From positions 1 to 42,999 of the forward strand of contig NZ_JACBXA010000026.1 of the NCBI RefSeq assembly GCF_013870515.1: DNA of 42,999 nucleotides, read 5' to 3'. Shown here in pieces: positions 16,553 to 24,911 of the stretch. The notes beneath the pieces were generated by a model. That model was not told the origin of the DNA. It saw only the letters and a list, made by a program, of their open reading frames with translations, and ran no database searches. The position numbers and the translations under genes were made by a program. The stretch comes from Streptomyces albidus (ex Kaewkla and Franco 2022) (GTDB taxonomy: Bacteria > Actinomycetota > Actinomycetes > Streptomycetales > Streptomycetaceae). Numbering within the stretch: position 1 is the first letter of the stretch; each line of letters begins with the position of its first letter.

Positions 16553-17637
16553 AGAACGCCATGGAGGCGGACGCCGACTGGGAGGACGACTTCCTCCTCG
16601 AACTGGTCGATCACGGCCTGGACTGGGAGGCGGCCGAGGCCTGCGTGGATGAGGCCCTGGCCCACTGCGCGGAGGCCGGGGAGAGGCCGGACGACGCCTT
16701 CGGTGACGCGAAGAAGTACGCGGAGCGAATAGCCCGGGGCCGCATCCCCGCCTCGAAGCGCGCGAGGACCGACTACGACGGCAAGACCACGATGGACGAC
16801 TACTGGGGCGCACCGTTGCTGCTGCCCGGGTACTGCCTGCTGCTCGGCGGAATCGTGATGTGGATCGAGTCGGGGCTCTGGCTCGACGTGAGCATCGCCG
16901 GGCTGGTCTTCACGGTCCTGTTCGGCACCCTTTTCGCCGTCATCGGGGCAGCCAACGCGCTCCGGTCGGCGGGCCGGCTGCGTGCCGCAGTCGTCGCCTG
17001 GTGCGTCGCACTGAGCATGACCGTGCCCGCCGCCCTGGCAGCCTTCGAACTCCCCCACGCCACGTTGGCCCGCATCCCGACGCCCTCACTGTTTCCCGCA
17101 GGGGCTCTTCTCATCTGGCTGGGCACTCTGATGCAGCGCCCCGGCGCGGTGGGACGCAAGGCGTCGACGTTCCTCCTCCGTCGCGCCCGGATGCTCCGCC
17201 CGGCAGCGACCGCCGAGGTCCGCAACGAACGCTGGCTGCACCGCCTGGAAGGTCTGCTCCGGGGGCGTCACGACGTCCGCCGCGCGGACGCGCGGCGATT
17301 CGTCGACGAAGCCCGCGCGCATCTCGAAGCCTCCGGGGCGCCGCCTGAGGAGGAGTTCGGCGATGTCGAGCAATACGCCTTGAGCCTTGCCGAGGGAGGC
17401 GTCCGGCGTTCCAGCCGTACGGCACTCGACGAACACCGTCGGCTGGCGTTCTTCTGCCTGTGCGTGCTGCAGCTCGTCACTGCGGACTGGCCGGACCTGC
17501 ACTGGGGTGAATGGTGCTTCCTGGGGCTGGCGTTGGTGAGCGGGGTCTCGGCGGTCCGCCAGTACCTCGCCAAGTGGCGGACGCACAGGGCCCGCACGAG
17601 GGCGGAGGGTCCGGGTGAGGACGGAGCGACGTCGTGA
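16549..17637 (+). CDS. PadR-partner membrane protein (permease-prefix-like domains)
   Basis: A 362-residue protein that starts at the ATG overlapping the padR stop. It has two copies of a small helical domain: WEDDFLLELVDHGLDWEAAEACVDEALAHC near residues 8-60, and RRADARRFVDEARAHLEASGAPPEEEFGDVEQYALSLA near 245-285. Both contain the FGD..xYA pattern of the DUF1700/permease-prefix type seen beside PadR regulators. Between and after them lie about four plus two membrane helices. The function is unknown; a sensor or permease-control role is inferred from family context. Its stop overlaps the next start (GTGA). Confidence 0.75.
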   Translation: MKNAMEADADWEDDFLLELVDHGLDWEAAEACVDEALAHCAEAGERPDDAFGDAKKYAERIARGRIPASKRARTDYDGKTTMDDYWGAPLLLPGYCLLLGGIVMWIESGLWLDVSIAGLVFTVLFGTLFAVIGAANALRSAGRLRAAVVAWCVALSMTVPAALAAFELPHATLARIPTPSLFPAGALLIWLGTLMQRPGAVGRKASTFLLRRARMLRPAATAEVRNERWLHRLEGLLRGRHDVRRADARRFVDEARAHLEASGAPPEEEFGDVEQYALSLAEGGVRRSSRTALDEHRRLAFFCLCVLQLVTADWPDLHWGEWCFLGLALVSGVSAVRQYLAKWRTHRARTRAEGPGEDGATS

Positions 17638-18155
17638 TCGTGTGGCTGAACGGCACGTTCGGGGCGGGGAAGACGACCACCGCCGGTGAACTCGTCCAAG
17701 TTCTGCCGCAGGCCCGTCTGTTCGACGCCGAGCAGGTGGGATACATGCTCGGGCACGTCCCGGACCTACCGGATCTGGGGAACTTCCAGCACTGGCCGCC
17801 GTGGCGTCATCTCGTGGTGGAGACGGCTTCGCAGCTGCTGGACTACGTCGGCGGGACCCTCGTCGTCACGCAGACCGTGCTCGTGGAGCAGTACTGGGAG
17901 GAGATCCGGTCCGGACTCGACAGGGCCGGCATCCCGGTTCACCACTTCGTGCTGCACAGCGACCCGGAGACAATGGAGCGCCGGATCAAGAGCGACGCCG
18001 AGCACGCTGCGAGGAACCGGGACTGGCGTCTTGCGCACCTCGCCGACTACCGCGAGGCCCTGCCCTGGCTGCGCCGGTCGGCGCAGTTCGTCGACACCGC
18101 TCGGATCGACGCGCGGGAGGCCGCCCGCGTCGTCGCGGCGAGCGTGGGCGAGTAG
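17634..18155 (+). CDS. TmrB-like P-loop ATP-binding protein
   Basis: A 173-residue P-loop protein with Walker A GTFGAGKTT (residues 7-15) right at the N-terminus after MIVWLN. The layout MIVWLNGTFGAGKTT, then VTQTVL, then VHHFVLHSDPETMERRI closely follows the Bacillus tunicamycin-resistance protein TmrB and related small kinases. Resistance or nucleotide/sugar-nucleotide binding is a family-based guess, and no drug should be assumed. The GTG start overlaps the preceding stop, so it is coupled to the PadR operon. Confidence 0.75.
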   Translation: MIVWLNGTFGAGKTTTAGELVQVLPQARLFDAEQVGYMLGHVPDLPDLGNFQHWPPWRHLVVETASQLLDYVGGTLVVTQTVLVEQYWEEIRSGLDRAGIPVHHFVLHSDPETMERRIKSDAEHAARNRDWRLAHLADYREALPWLRRSAQFVDTARIDAREAARVVAASVGE

Positions 18156-18257
18156 ACCGGCGTAGCCCCCGGGCCGCAGCTCGCAGCCCCCGTGCCCGCG
18201 GCCCCGGGACGAACTGACGTCCGCGGCCCCGGTGTTCCGTCCGTACGTGCAGCCGGA

Positions 18258-18288
18258 CGGGCGGGCGCGGAAGCACCACGCCCGCCCG
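18258..18288. terminator. Hairpin terminator between the PadR and sugar operons
   Basis: A 10-bp stem, CGGGCGGGCG with CGCCCGCCCG, and an 11-nt loop lie between converging genes. Confidence 0.7.
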
Positions 18289-18295
18289 GCGCGAG

Positions 18296-19312
18296 TCACC
18301 CCACCGGCACCGGCGTGCCCGCCCGCGCCGAGGCGTAGCCGGCCAGCGCGATGCTCAGCGAGCGCAACCCCGCCTCCCCGTCCGCGACTTGGACCGCACC
18401 CTCGTCCGCACCGCCGAAGAGGAAGCTGCGCAGCATCGCGCCGTCCAGGTCGGTCCCCCACGGCAGCAGCACGCCCCTGCGGTTCGTCTCGTCGAAGCCG
18501 GAGACGACCTGGCCGAAGGCGTCCATCTCCACCGTGGCGCGCTCACCGACCAGTTGGAGTTCGAGCCCGCCCCAGGTGGGGTGGTGGTCGGGATGGCTCC
18601 AGGAGCAGTCGATGGTGGCGACCGCCCCGTTGTCGTAGCGGATGGTCACCAGGCCCGCTGTGTCCACCTCCACCTCTCCGCCGTACATGAGGTTGTTGCT
18701 CTGGGCGTACACGTCGACGGCACGCGCTCCGTCGAAGAGGTCGTCGAGCAGGTCGGCGATGTGGACGGTGTGGTCCATCATCGCGCCGCCGCCCGCCAGT
18801 TCGGGGTCGACGAACCAGGCGCGGGCGCCCGCGGGAAGGCTGCCGTTGTTGGCGCCGGCCACCGTGAGGACCGAGCCCGTACCGCCGCTGCGCACCGCCT
18901 CGCGCAGCGCGGCGTAGGCGGGGCTGAAGCGCACCGGGTAGGCGACTCCCAGCCGTACTCCGGCCTCCCGGCAGGCGGCGACCATCGCCCGGCCGTCCTC
19001 GACCGTGGTGGCCAGCGGCTTCTCGCACAGCACGTCCACGCCGTGCTTGGCGGCCAGTTCGACCAGCGGCCGGTGCCGGGAGTTCTCCGAGGCGACCACG
19101 ACCGCGTCCGGTCCCCACTCGAACAGGCCCTGGTAGCTGTCGACATGGGCCACTCCCAGCTGCTCCGCCAGGGCCGGCCCTCGAAGCTCTCCGGGTGCCG
19201 CGGAGGCGGCGTCCGGGTCGCTGCACAGGACGTCCACACCGGCCATGTCGCGCAGTTGCGTCGCATAACCCGCGGCGTGCACATGGGCGAACGAGAGCAC
19301 TCCGACCTTCAT
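18296..19312 (-). CDS. Gfo/Idh/MocA-family oxidoreductase (third-to-last position uncertain substrate)
   Basis: A 338-residue NAD(P)-dependent oxidoreductase. The N-terminal Rossmann fold begins MKVGVLSFAHVHAAGYA; its loop is less canonical than GxGxxG. It has the CEKPLA motif near 95 and a C-terminal alpha/beta domain with GGGAMMDHTVHIADLLDDL, the usual catalytic His region. The ATG overlaps the stop of the upstream oxidoreductase (ATGA), so the two are coupled. The longer open frame reaching 20281 is a shadow of that gene. It is the last gene of the ROK-associated sugar operon and probably oxidises a sugar or cyclitol taken up by the transporter. Confidence 0.9.
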   Translation of the reverse strand: MKVGVLSFAHVHAAGYATQLRDMAGVDVLCSDPDAASAAPGELRGPALAEQLGVAHVDSYQGLFEWGPDAVVVASENSRHRPLVELAAKHGVDVLCEKPLATTVEDGRAMVAACREAGVRLGVAYPVRFSPAYAALREAVRSGGTGSVLTVAGANNGSLPAGARAWFVDPELAGGGAMMDHTVHIADLLDDLFDGARAVDVYAQSNNLMYGGEVEVDTAGLVTIRYDNGAVATIDCSWSHPDHHPTWGGLELQLVGERATVEMDAFGQVVSGFDETNRRGVLLPWGTDLDGAMLRSFLFGGADEGAVQVADGEAGLRSLSIALAGYASARAGTPVPVG

Positions 19313-20343
19313 CGGGCCACCACCTCCTGGACGTCGTCCTTGTTCCGGCTGCCGAGCTCCACTGCTCGCCCGCTGCGGTCCGACTCGGCCGCCGCCAGCG
19401 CGATGCGCACCGCTTCCAGCCCGTCCCGGGCGGTCACCCTCGGCGGCGGGCCGCCGCGCACGGCCGCCGCGAACTCCCGCAGCTCGGTGAGGAAGGGGCT
19501 CTCGGTCAGGTTCGTGGCGGGTATGCCCTCGCCCGGCGCCGCCTCGCCCTGCGAGATGACCCGGAAGGCCTTGGTCCTGGAGGAGTCGTGCTGAAGCACA
19601 CCGCCTCGGCCGGCGATCCGGAACGTCGTGCGGAACTGCGAATCCGGCAGACCCCACACCCCGTGCACGTGGCTGATCGCGCCGGAGGCATGGGTGAGCA
19701 CGGCTGTCGCGGCGGCGACACAGCCCGCCGGCGCGGGTGCCTGCTGGTGGCCGCGTACGTGCGCGTGGACACGGACCACCTCGCCGGCCAGCAGACGCGC
19801 GAAGTCGAAGTCGTGGATCATCTGGTCGACGAGGAGTCCGCCGGAGAGCGTCGGGTCGGCGAACCAGGGGGACCAGACCGGATAGCTGCCCGTACGGGTG
19901 AAGCGCAGCACCGCGGGCTCTCCGACCGCTCCTCCGGCGACCGCCTCCGCCATGGCCGCGTACTCGGGGAAGTAGCGGACGACGTGGGCGGGGAAGAGGA
20001 GCACCCCGGCCCGTTCCGCCTCGTCGATCATCTCCTCCACGTCCTCGACGCGGAGCGCGAGCGGCTTCTCGCACGCCACGTGAACTCCCGCGCGGAGAGC
20101 GGCGATTGCGACCTCCGGGTGGGTGTGGGTGGGTGTGCAGACGTCGACGGCCTCGCTCCCCGCGAGGAGTTCCTCCAGGCTGCGCGCCACCCGTACGCCC
20201 TGCTCCGCGTGGAGGGCGGCGAGGTCCGCGCCGCTGTCGTCGGGGGTGAACACGGTGACCACGGCCCCGAGTTCGAGCCATGCGGGCAGATGTGCTCGGG
20301 CGATGCCCCCGGCACCGATCAGCCCCACTGCGAGTTCCGGCAT
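19309..20343 (-). CDS. Gfo/Idh/MocA-family oxidoreductase
   Basis: A 344-residue dehydrogenase with a clear dinucleotide-binding loop (VGLIGAGGIARAHL, about 6-19), CTPTHTHPEVAIAAL and CEKPLALRVEDVEE near 70-105, and GGLLVDQMIHDFDFARLL carrying the catalytic Asp/His pattern. The only ribosome-binding-like sequence (GGAAAGG) is about 14 nt upstream of the ATG, so initiation may be weak. It lies 97 bp after the permease gene on the same strand and is coupled to the next oxidoreductase. Together the two suggest a sequential or reversible oxidation/reduction (for example epimerisation through a keto-sugar), an inference from context. Confidence 0.92.
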   Translation of the reverse strand: MPELAVGLIGAGGIARAHLPAWLELGAVVTVFTPDDSGADLAALHAEQGVRVARSLEELLAGSEAVDVCTPTHTHPEVAIAALRAGVHVACEKPLALRVEDVEEMIDEAERAGVLLFPAHVVRYFPEYAAMAEAVAGGAVGEPAVLRFTRTGSYPVWSPWFADPTLSGGLLVDQMIHDFDFARLLAGEVVRVHAHVRGHQQAPAPAGCVAAATAVLTHASGAISHVHGVWGLPDSQFRTTFRIAGRGGVLQHDSSRTKAFRVISQGEAAPGEGIPATNLTESPFLTELREFAAAVRGGPPPRVTARDGLEAVRIALAAAESDRSGRAVELGSRNKDDVQEVVAR

Positions 20344-20440
20344 GTGAATGTGACTGCCTTTCCGTTTCCGGTGGTCGGTCGGTCTCGTAGGTCGGTCCTC
20401 GTCGATCGGTCTGTCCTGGCTGGTTGCCCTTCGGCCGCGG

Positions 20441-21292
20441 TCAGCCCTTCGAGCCGCTGAGCGCGATGCCCTGCACGAAGTGCCGTTGCAGCAGCAGATA
20501 GAGGACGATCATGGGGAGGCTGCCGATCAGCGAACCGGCCATGAGCACCGGGTAGTTGGTCATGAACTGGCCTTCGAGGGAGGTCAGTCCGGCGCTGATC
20601 GGCATGGTCGCGGGGTCGGTGTTGACCACGAGCGGCCAGAGCAGGTCGTTCCACGACCACATGGCCGTGATCACCGCCAGTGCCGCGAGTGCGGGCCGCA
20701 CCAGCGGCAGCATGACGCTCCAGAAGATCCGGAACGGGCCGGCTCCGTCGATGCGTGCGGCCTCCTCCAGCTCCCTCGGCAGCGCCATGAAGAACTGCCT
20801 GAGCAGGAAGGTCCCGAACGCGCTGAACATGCCGGGCAGGAAGAGCGCGGGAATGCTGTTGAGCAGCCCCAGCTTCTGGACGATCTCGTGCTGCGGAAGG
20901 ATCAACAGCTGCGCCGGCACCATCAGTACGGACAGGAAGACGGCGAACAGCACGTTCTTGCCACGGAACTGCATGCGCGCGAACGCGTAGGCGGCGAGGG
21001 AGCAGAAGACGAGCTGCCCCAGCGTGCGCCCCAGGGTGTTCAGGAAGCTGTTGGTCAGCATCTCCATGAACGGCACGGCGGTGAAGACCTGCGAGAACGC
21101 ATCCCAGTGCCACTCGTTCGGCAGGAAGGTGGGCGGCACCTGTACGGACTCGGGCATGGTCTTGAACGCGGTGAGGGCCTGCCACACGAAGGGGAAGACC
21201 ATGAACAGGGCGCCCGCCACGAGTACGGCGTGAGTGGCGAGCGCGCCCCCGTCCACTCGCGTCCTGCGCTGGGTCGCGGCCGGCTCAGGCAT
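20441..21292 (-). CDS. Carbohydrate ABC transporter permease (MalG-type)
   Basis: A 283-residue permease with six membrane spans and the EAA loop ELEEAARIDGAGPFRIFWSVMLPLVRP. The N-terminus is basic (ATQRRTRVDGG). Its start lies inside the end of the upstream permease gene (8-bp overlap), indicating coupled translation. It forms the channel with that partner for the sugar bound by the lipoprotein at 22255-23520. No ATPase gene is nearby. Confidence 0.93.
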   Translation of the reverse strand: MPEPAATQRRTRVDGGALATHAVLVAGALFMVFPFVWQALTAFKTMPESVQVPPTFLPNEWHWDAFSQVFTAVPFMEMLTNSFLNTLGRTLGQLVFCSLAAYAFARMQFRGKNVLFAVFLSVLMVPAQLLILPQHEIVQKLGLLNSIPALFLPGMFSAFGTFLLRQFFMALPRELEEAARIDGAGPFRIFWSVMLPLVRPALAALAVITAMWSWNDLLWPLVVNTDPATMPISAGLTSLEGQFMTNYPVLMAGSLIGSLPMIVLYLLLQRHFVQGIALSGSKG

Positions 21293-22250
21293 AGTGCACC
21301 CACCTCTTCTGGAACCGGAACTGCAGATAGGTCAGCGCCGCGATGAGCAGCATCAGCAGGAAGGCGAGTGCGGCGGCGGCTCCCTGGGCGTTCTCCTGGA
21401 ACGCCCACTTGAAGAAGAGCGTCACGATCGACTGCGTCTCGCCCAGCGCCGGGTTCTCCGGGCTCATCATCACGAAGATGAGGTCGAACTGCTGGAGCGA
21501 GTTGATCACGCAGATGACCGTGGCGAAGAAGATGCTCGGGCTGAGCAGCGGCAAGGTGATGCGGAAGAAGCGCCGTACGGGTCCCGCGCCGTCGATCTCC
21601 GCTGCCTCGTAGTAGTCCCTCGGGATGGCCTTGATGCCGGCCGTGAAAATGATCAGGTAGTAGCCGACGTGGGACCAGACCATCACCGCCCCGATCGCGT
21701 ACACCGCCGTCGACGGGTCCGAGACCCAGTAGCGCCCGTCCACGCCGAACCACGACAGCGCCTCGTTGATCATTCCGAAGTCGCCGTTGTAGAGCCAGTT
21801 CCAGACCAGGCCCACGGCGGCGGGCATGGTGACGAACGGCAGGAAGTACAGGGCGCGGTAGACCGGTACTCCCCGCAGCCCCCGCCGGTTCATCAGGTCG
21901 GCCAGCACGATCGCGACGGGAAGAGTCACCAGCCCCATCAGCATGTACAGGACGGTGTTCCCGAGGGCCTGCCCGACGGTGACGTCGCGCACCACTCCCT
22001 CGTAGTTCTCGCCCCCCACCCACGTGTTGCCGCCGAAGACGCCGAACGAGGTGAAGCTGAACCAGAAGGTCTCGAGCAGCGGCCAGATGTAGAAGACGAG
22101 AAAGCCGAGGGCGATGGGGGCGATGAAGAGGTACGCGGAACGCTGCGAGCGGCGCCGCGGCCTCGGACTCGGCGTGCTGCCGCGCTCCGCGGCTCTGCTC
22201 CGCCGTCGGTCGGCCGCCTGCGCCGCGGCCGTGGAGGGGAAGACAGCCAT
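21285..22250 (-). CDS. Carbohydrate ABC transporter permease (MalF-type)
   Basis: A 321-residue permease with a basic N-terminus (RRSRAAERGSTPSPRPRRRS), six spans (first YLFIAPIALGFLVFYIWPLL) and the EAA loop DYYEAAEIDGAGPVRRFFRITLPLLSP. It starts 4 bp after the stop of the binding-protein gene and overlaps the following permease by 8 bp, so the three are one transcription unit. Confidence 0.93.
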   Translation of the reverse strand: MAVFPSTAAAQAADRRRSRAAERGSTPSPRPRRRSQRSAYLFIAPIALGFLVFYIWPLLETFWFSFTSFGVFGGNTWVGGENYEGVVRDVTVGQALGNTVLYMLMGLVTLPVAIVLADLMNRRGLRGVPVYRALYFLPFVTMPAAVGLVWNWLYNGDFGMINEALSWFGVDGRYWVSDPSTAVYAIGAVMVWSHVGYYLIIFTAGIKAIPRDYYEAAEIDGAGPVRRFFRITLPLLSPSIFFATVICVINSLQQFDLIFVMMSPENPALGETQSIVTLFFKWAFQENAQGAAAALAFLLMLLIAALTYLQFRFQKRWVHYA

Positions 22251-22254
22251 GTCG

Positions 22255-23520
22255 TCACTTCTCCTGTTCCAGGGCCAGGTCCATCTGGCGGGCGAGTGTG
22301 CGTGAGGCGCTCTCGATGCCGCCCTTGCCGGTGAACGGGCCTCCCAGCAGCTGCGGTTGGAGGTTCTCCCACACGGTGGTGCGCCGGGAGGCCGGGTAGG
22401 GGACGGCGTAGTCGAGCATGTCGATGAAGACCCCGAGGCCGAACTCCGGCATGGACTTCACCCAGGCGTCCTGCGTCCCGGCGTACGAAGAGATGGTCAC
22501 GCCTTCACTCGCCTGGATCAGGGCCGCCTTCCGCGAGCCCATGAACTTCGCGAACTTCCAAGCCGCCTCGGGGTGTTCGCTCTTGGACGAGATCGCGGAG
22601 GCCAGTCCGTGGATGACGGTGCCCCGGCGGCGCCCCTCGGGCAGGACCGCGACTCCGCCGTGGTCCTTGATGGCGGGCGCCGCGTACATCTGCGACGCCA
22701 TGGCGGAGAGGTCGTAGTTCATGGCGACCTTCTCCGACAGATAGAGCTGGCGGCCCCGGGTGTCGGTCATCGCGCTCTGGGAGGGCGAATGGCCCTTGTC
22801 GATCAGGTCGGTCCAGAAGCGCAGGCCCTCGATGGTGCGCTCGTCGGCGAAGCCGGACCGGCCGTCGCGGATCACGTAACCGCCCGCCTGGGCGATGGTG
22901 TTGTAGTACGTGTACTGCCTGCTCATCTCGGCGGCGATGCCGTGGACGCCTGCCCGCGGGTCCGTCAGCTCGGCGGCCGCGTCCCGGACGGTGTCCCAAG
23001 TCCAGCTGTCGTCGGGGTACTTGATGCCCGCCTTGTCGAAGAGCTCCTTGTTGTACCAGAGGCCGATGGTGTCGAAGTCCTTCGGCATGGCGAACCGGGT
23101 GCCCTTGTAGCTGTACATCCGCAGGAGCTCTTCGGGGTGCACGGCCATGTCGAATCCGTCGCGCTCGATGAACGGGTCCAGCGGGCGCAGCGCGCCGCCC
23201 TCGGCGTACATCTGGAGGTTGACGGCGTTCATCCAGAACACGTCGGGCGCGGAACCGCCGCGCATGGCGGTCTTCAGGGTGGTCCAGTAGGAGGGGAAGG
23301 GGGTGAGCTGGATCTGGACCGAGATGCCGGGGTGTTCCGCCTCGAACGCCTTGATGATCTTCTCGGTGCCGGCGACCTGGAGCGTGTCCCACATCCCGTA
23401 CGAGATGGTGGTGCGGCCGCCGGACGTACGCGACGATCCGCCCTTGCTGGAACAGCCCGTGGCCGCAGCGGCCGCGAAGGGCGCCGCCAGCGCTCCGGTG
23501 AGCAGACTTCTCCTGCGCAT
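22255..23520 (-). CDS. ABC sugar-binding lipoprotein
   Basis: A 421-residue solute-binding lipoprotein. The signal (RRRSLLTGALAAPFAAAAATGC) ends in a lipobox with Cys23, and the twin Arg before SLL is compatible with Tat export. The type 1 sugar-binding features are ISYGMWDTLQVAGTEKIIKAF, DVFWMNAVNLQMYAEGGAL and GLWYNKELFDKAG. GGAGG lies 5 nt before the ATG. It heads an operon with two permeases and two oxidoreductases. The ligand is probably a mono- or oligosaccharide or cyclitol needing oxidation; it cannot be named. Confidence 0.92.
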   Translation of the reverse strand: MRRRSLLTGALAAPFAAAAATGCSSKGGSSRTSGGRTTISYGMWDTLQVAGTEKIIKAFEAEHPGISVQIQLTPFPSYWTTLKTAMRGGSAPDVFWMNAVNLQMYAEGGALRPLDPFIERDGFDMAVHPEELLRMYSYKGTRFAMPKDFDTIGLWYNKELFDKAGIKYPDDSWTWDTVRDAAAELTDPRAGVHGIAAEMSRQYTYYNTIAQAGGYVIRDGRSGFADERTIEGLRFWTDLIDKGHSPSQSAMTDTRGRQLYLSEKVAMNYDLSAMASQMYAAPAIKDHGGVAVLPEGRRRGTVIHGLASAISSKSEHPEAAWKFAKFMGSRKAALIQASEGVTISSYAGTQDAWVKSMPEFGLGVFIDMLDYAVPYPASRRTTVWENLQPQLLGGPFTGKGGIESASRTLARQMDLALEQEK

Positions 23521-23612
23521 TCGCGCCTCCGAAGGGGGCGAGGGTGATGGGGACGGGTGGGGGACGGGGATCCCTCAGCGCCGTGACGACGCGCTGCCGT
23601 ACGGGACTTGGG

Positions 23613-24770
23613 TCAGCGGGTCACGGACGGCAGGGGACCGGTCGCATCGGTGAGGACTGCCTCGACGCTGTCGAGGGCCTTGCGTACGGCGCCCAGCGCC
23701 ACGCCCTGCTCGCCGAGTGTGCTGACGGCGATGCGGGGCACGTGCAGGGCGACGTCCAGGGTGATTCCCCGCAGATGCCGGGTGAGCAGCGGGGTCAGCA
23801 CCTCCCCGGCGGGGGTCATCCCGCCCGAGAGGACGATCAGTTCGGGGTCGACGGCCAGCAGCAGCGCCCCGATTCCGGGAGCCAGCCGGGCCGCGTAACG
23901 GTCGAGTACGTCGAGCGCACCGGGGTCCTGCGCGCTCGCCGCGCGGGCGAGCGCCGCCACCTCCGACTCGCCCTCGTCGCGTGGGCCGTGCCAGGTCAGC
24001 GCCTCGTGGGCGTGGGCGAGGCCGAGTTGCGGGTGGAGCCCCAACTCGCCTGCTCCGCCCCGGCGTCCGCGGTGCAGACGCCCACCGAGGAGCAGGCCGC
24101 ACGACGAGCGGTGGCCGATCAGGACGCAGGCGACGTCATCGGCGAGCTGCGCCGCTCCGCACCAGTGCTCGGCCATGGTGGCCAGGTTGACGTCGTTCTC
24201 GGCGAGGACTCTGCAGGGGAAGGCGTCGGCAAGCCGCCTGGGCAGCTCGAAGTCGGACCACTCCGGCACGATCACCGACGTGATCCGGCCCGTCTCCGCG
24301 ACGATCCCGGGCACGCCGACGCACAGCGCCCACAACTCGTCGGGGCGCACCTTGTTGTCCTCGAGGAACTCCTCGATCCGGGTGCGGAGGAACGCGAGGC
24401 GCTCCGCGCCTCCCATCTCCGGGTCGATGTCCTCGCGTTGGGTGGCGCTCACGTCCCCGGCGAGGTCGGAGAGCAGCAGCACCATCTTGTGCAGCCCGAT
24501 GTCGACGCCGACGACCCGTCCCGCTTCTCCGCGGAACCGGAAGCGCCGGGCCGGACGGCCGGAGCGTCCCGGCGCGGTGTCGGTGGCCTCGGTCAGCCAG
24601 CCCTGAGCCGTCAGCTCCTCGACCACAAGATCGACGGTCGGCCGCGACAGCCCTGTGGCCGCCGCGAGTTGGCTGAGCGACTGCGGGCGTCCCGGCCCCT
24701 GGGAACGCAGGAAGCGCAGGACGGCGATGGTGTTCAGGCGCCGCAGAGCGGCAAGGTCGTGGCCTCGCAC
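23613..24770 (-). CDS. ROK-family transcriptional regulator
   Basis: A 385-residue repressor-type ROK protein. It has an N-terminal MarR-like winged helix (LNTIAVLRFLRSQ to GLSRPTVDLVVEELTAQGWL, about 9-60) and a sugar-kinase-like ROK domain (VVGVDIGLHKMVLLLSDL, LWALCVGVPGIV, GELGLHPQLGL). The Cys residues of the classical ROK zinc site are absent. The GTG at 24770 was chosen because GGAGGAGGAGG lies about 9 nt upstream and the HTH starts right after it. The frame continues far upstream as shadow only. It sits between the sugar operon (92 bp downstream) and the divergent oxidoreductase, so it likely controls both. Confidence 0.9.
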   Translation of the reverse strand: MRGHDLAALRRLNTIAVLRFLRSQGPGRPQSLSQLAAATGLSRPTVDLVVEELTAQGWLTEATDTAPGRSGRPARRFRFRGEAGRVVGVDIGLHKMVLLLSDLAGDVSATQREDIDPEMGGAERLAFLRTRIEEFLEDNKVRPDELWALCVGVPGIVAETGRITSVIVPEWSDFELPRRLADAFPCRVLAENDVNLATMAEHWCGAAQLADDVACVLIGHRSSCGLLLGGRLHRGRRGGAGELGLHPQLGLAHAHEALTWHGPRDEGESEVAALARAASAQDPGALDVLDRYAARLAPGIGALLLAVDPELIVLSGGMTPAGEVLTPLLTRHLRGITLDVALHVPRIAVSTLGEQGVALGAVRKALDSVEAVLTDATGPLPSVTR

Positions 24771-24826
24771 TCGGGACCACCTCCTCCTCCGCCGCCGGTG
24801 CCTCGATTTGATTGATTGAGGACTCT

Positions 24827-24874
24827 TGCATAAATGCCGACGGCCGTGAAGGCTCCGAGTCGAACATTTATGCA
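24827..24874. promoter_or_regulatory. Perfect 10-bp inverted repeat in the ROK/oxidoreductase divergent region
   Basis: TGCATAAATG (24827-24836) and CATTTATGCA (24865-24874) are exact inverted copies with a 28-nt spacer in an otherwise GC-rich gap. They probably form the ROK operator. Upstream, TTGATTGATTGA gives a -35-like box about 17 nt from the left arm, so that arm would overlap the -10 region of the plus-strand gene. Confidence 0.6.
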
Positions 24875-24911
24875 GGACTGTTTGACATGGGCGGCGGCTG
24901 GGAGGCGAGCG

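Noticed and set aside
24834..24911. Start of the divergent oxidoreductase at 24834.
   Set aside because: The extra 26 residues are unlike the family N-terminus and the codon lies within the inverted repeat; ATG 24912 has a good ribosome binding site next to the Rossmann fold.
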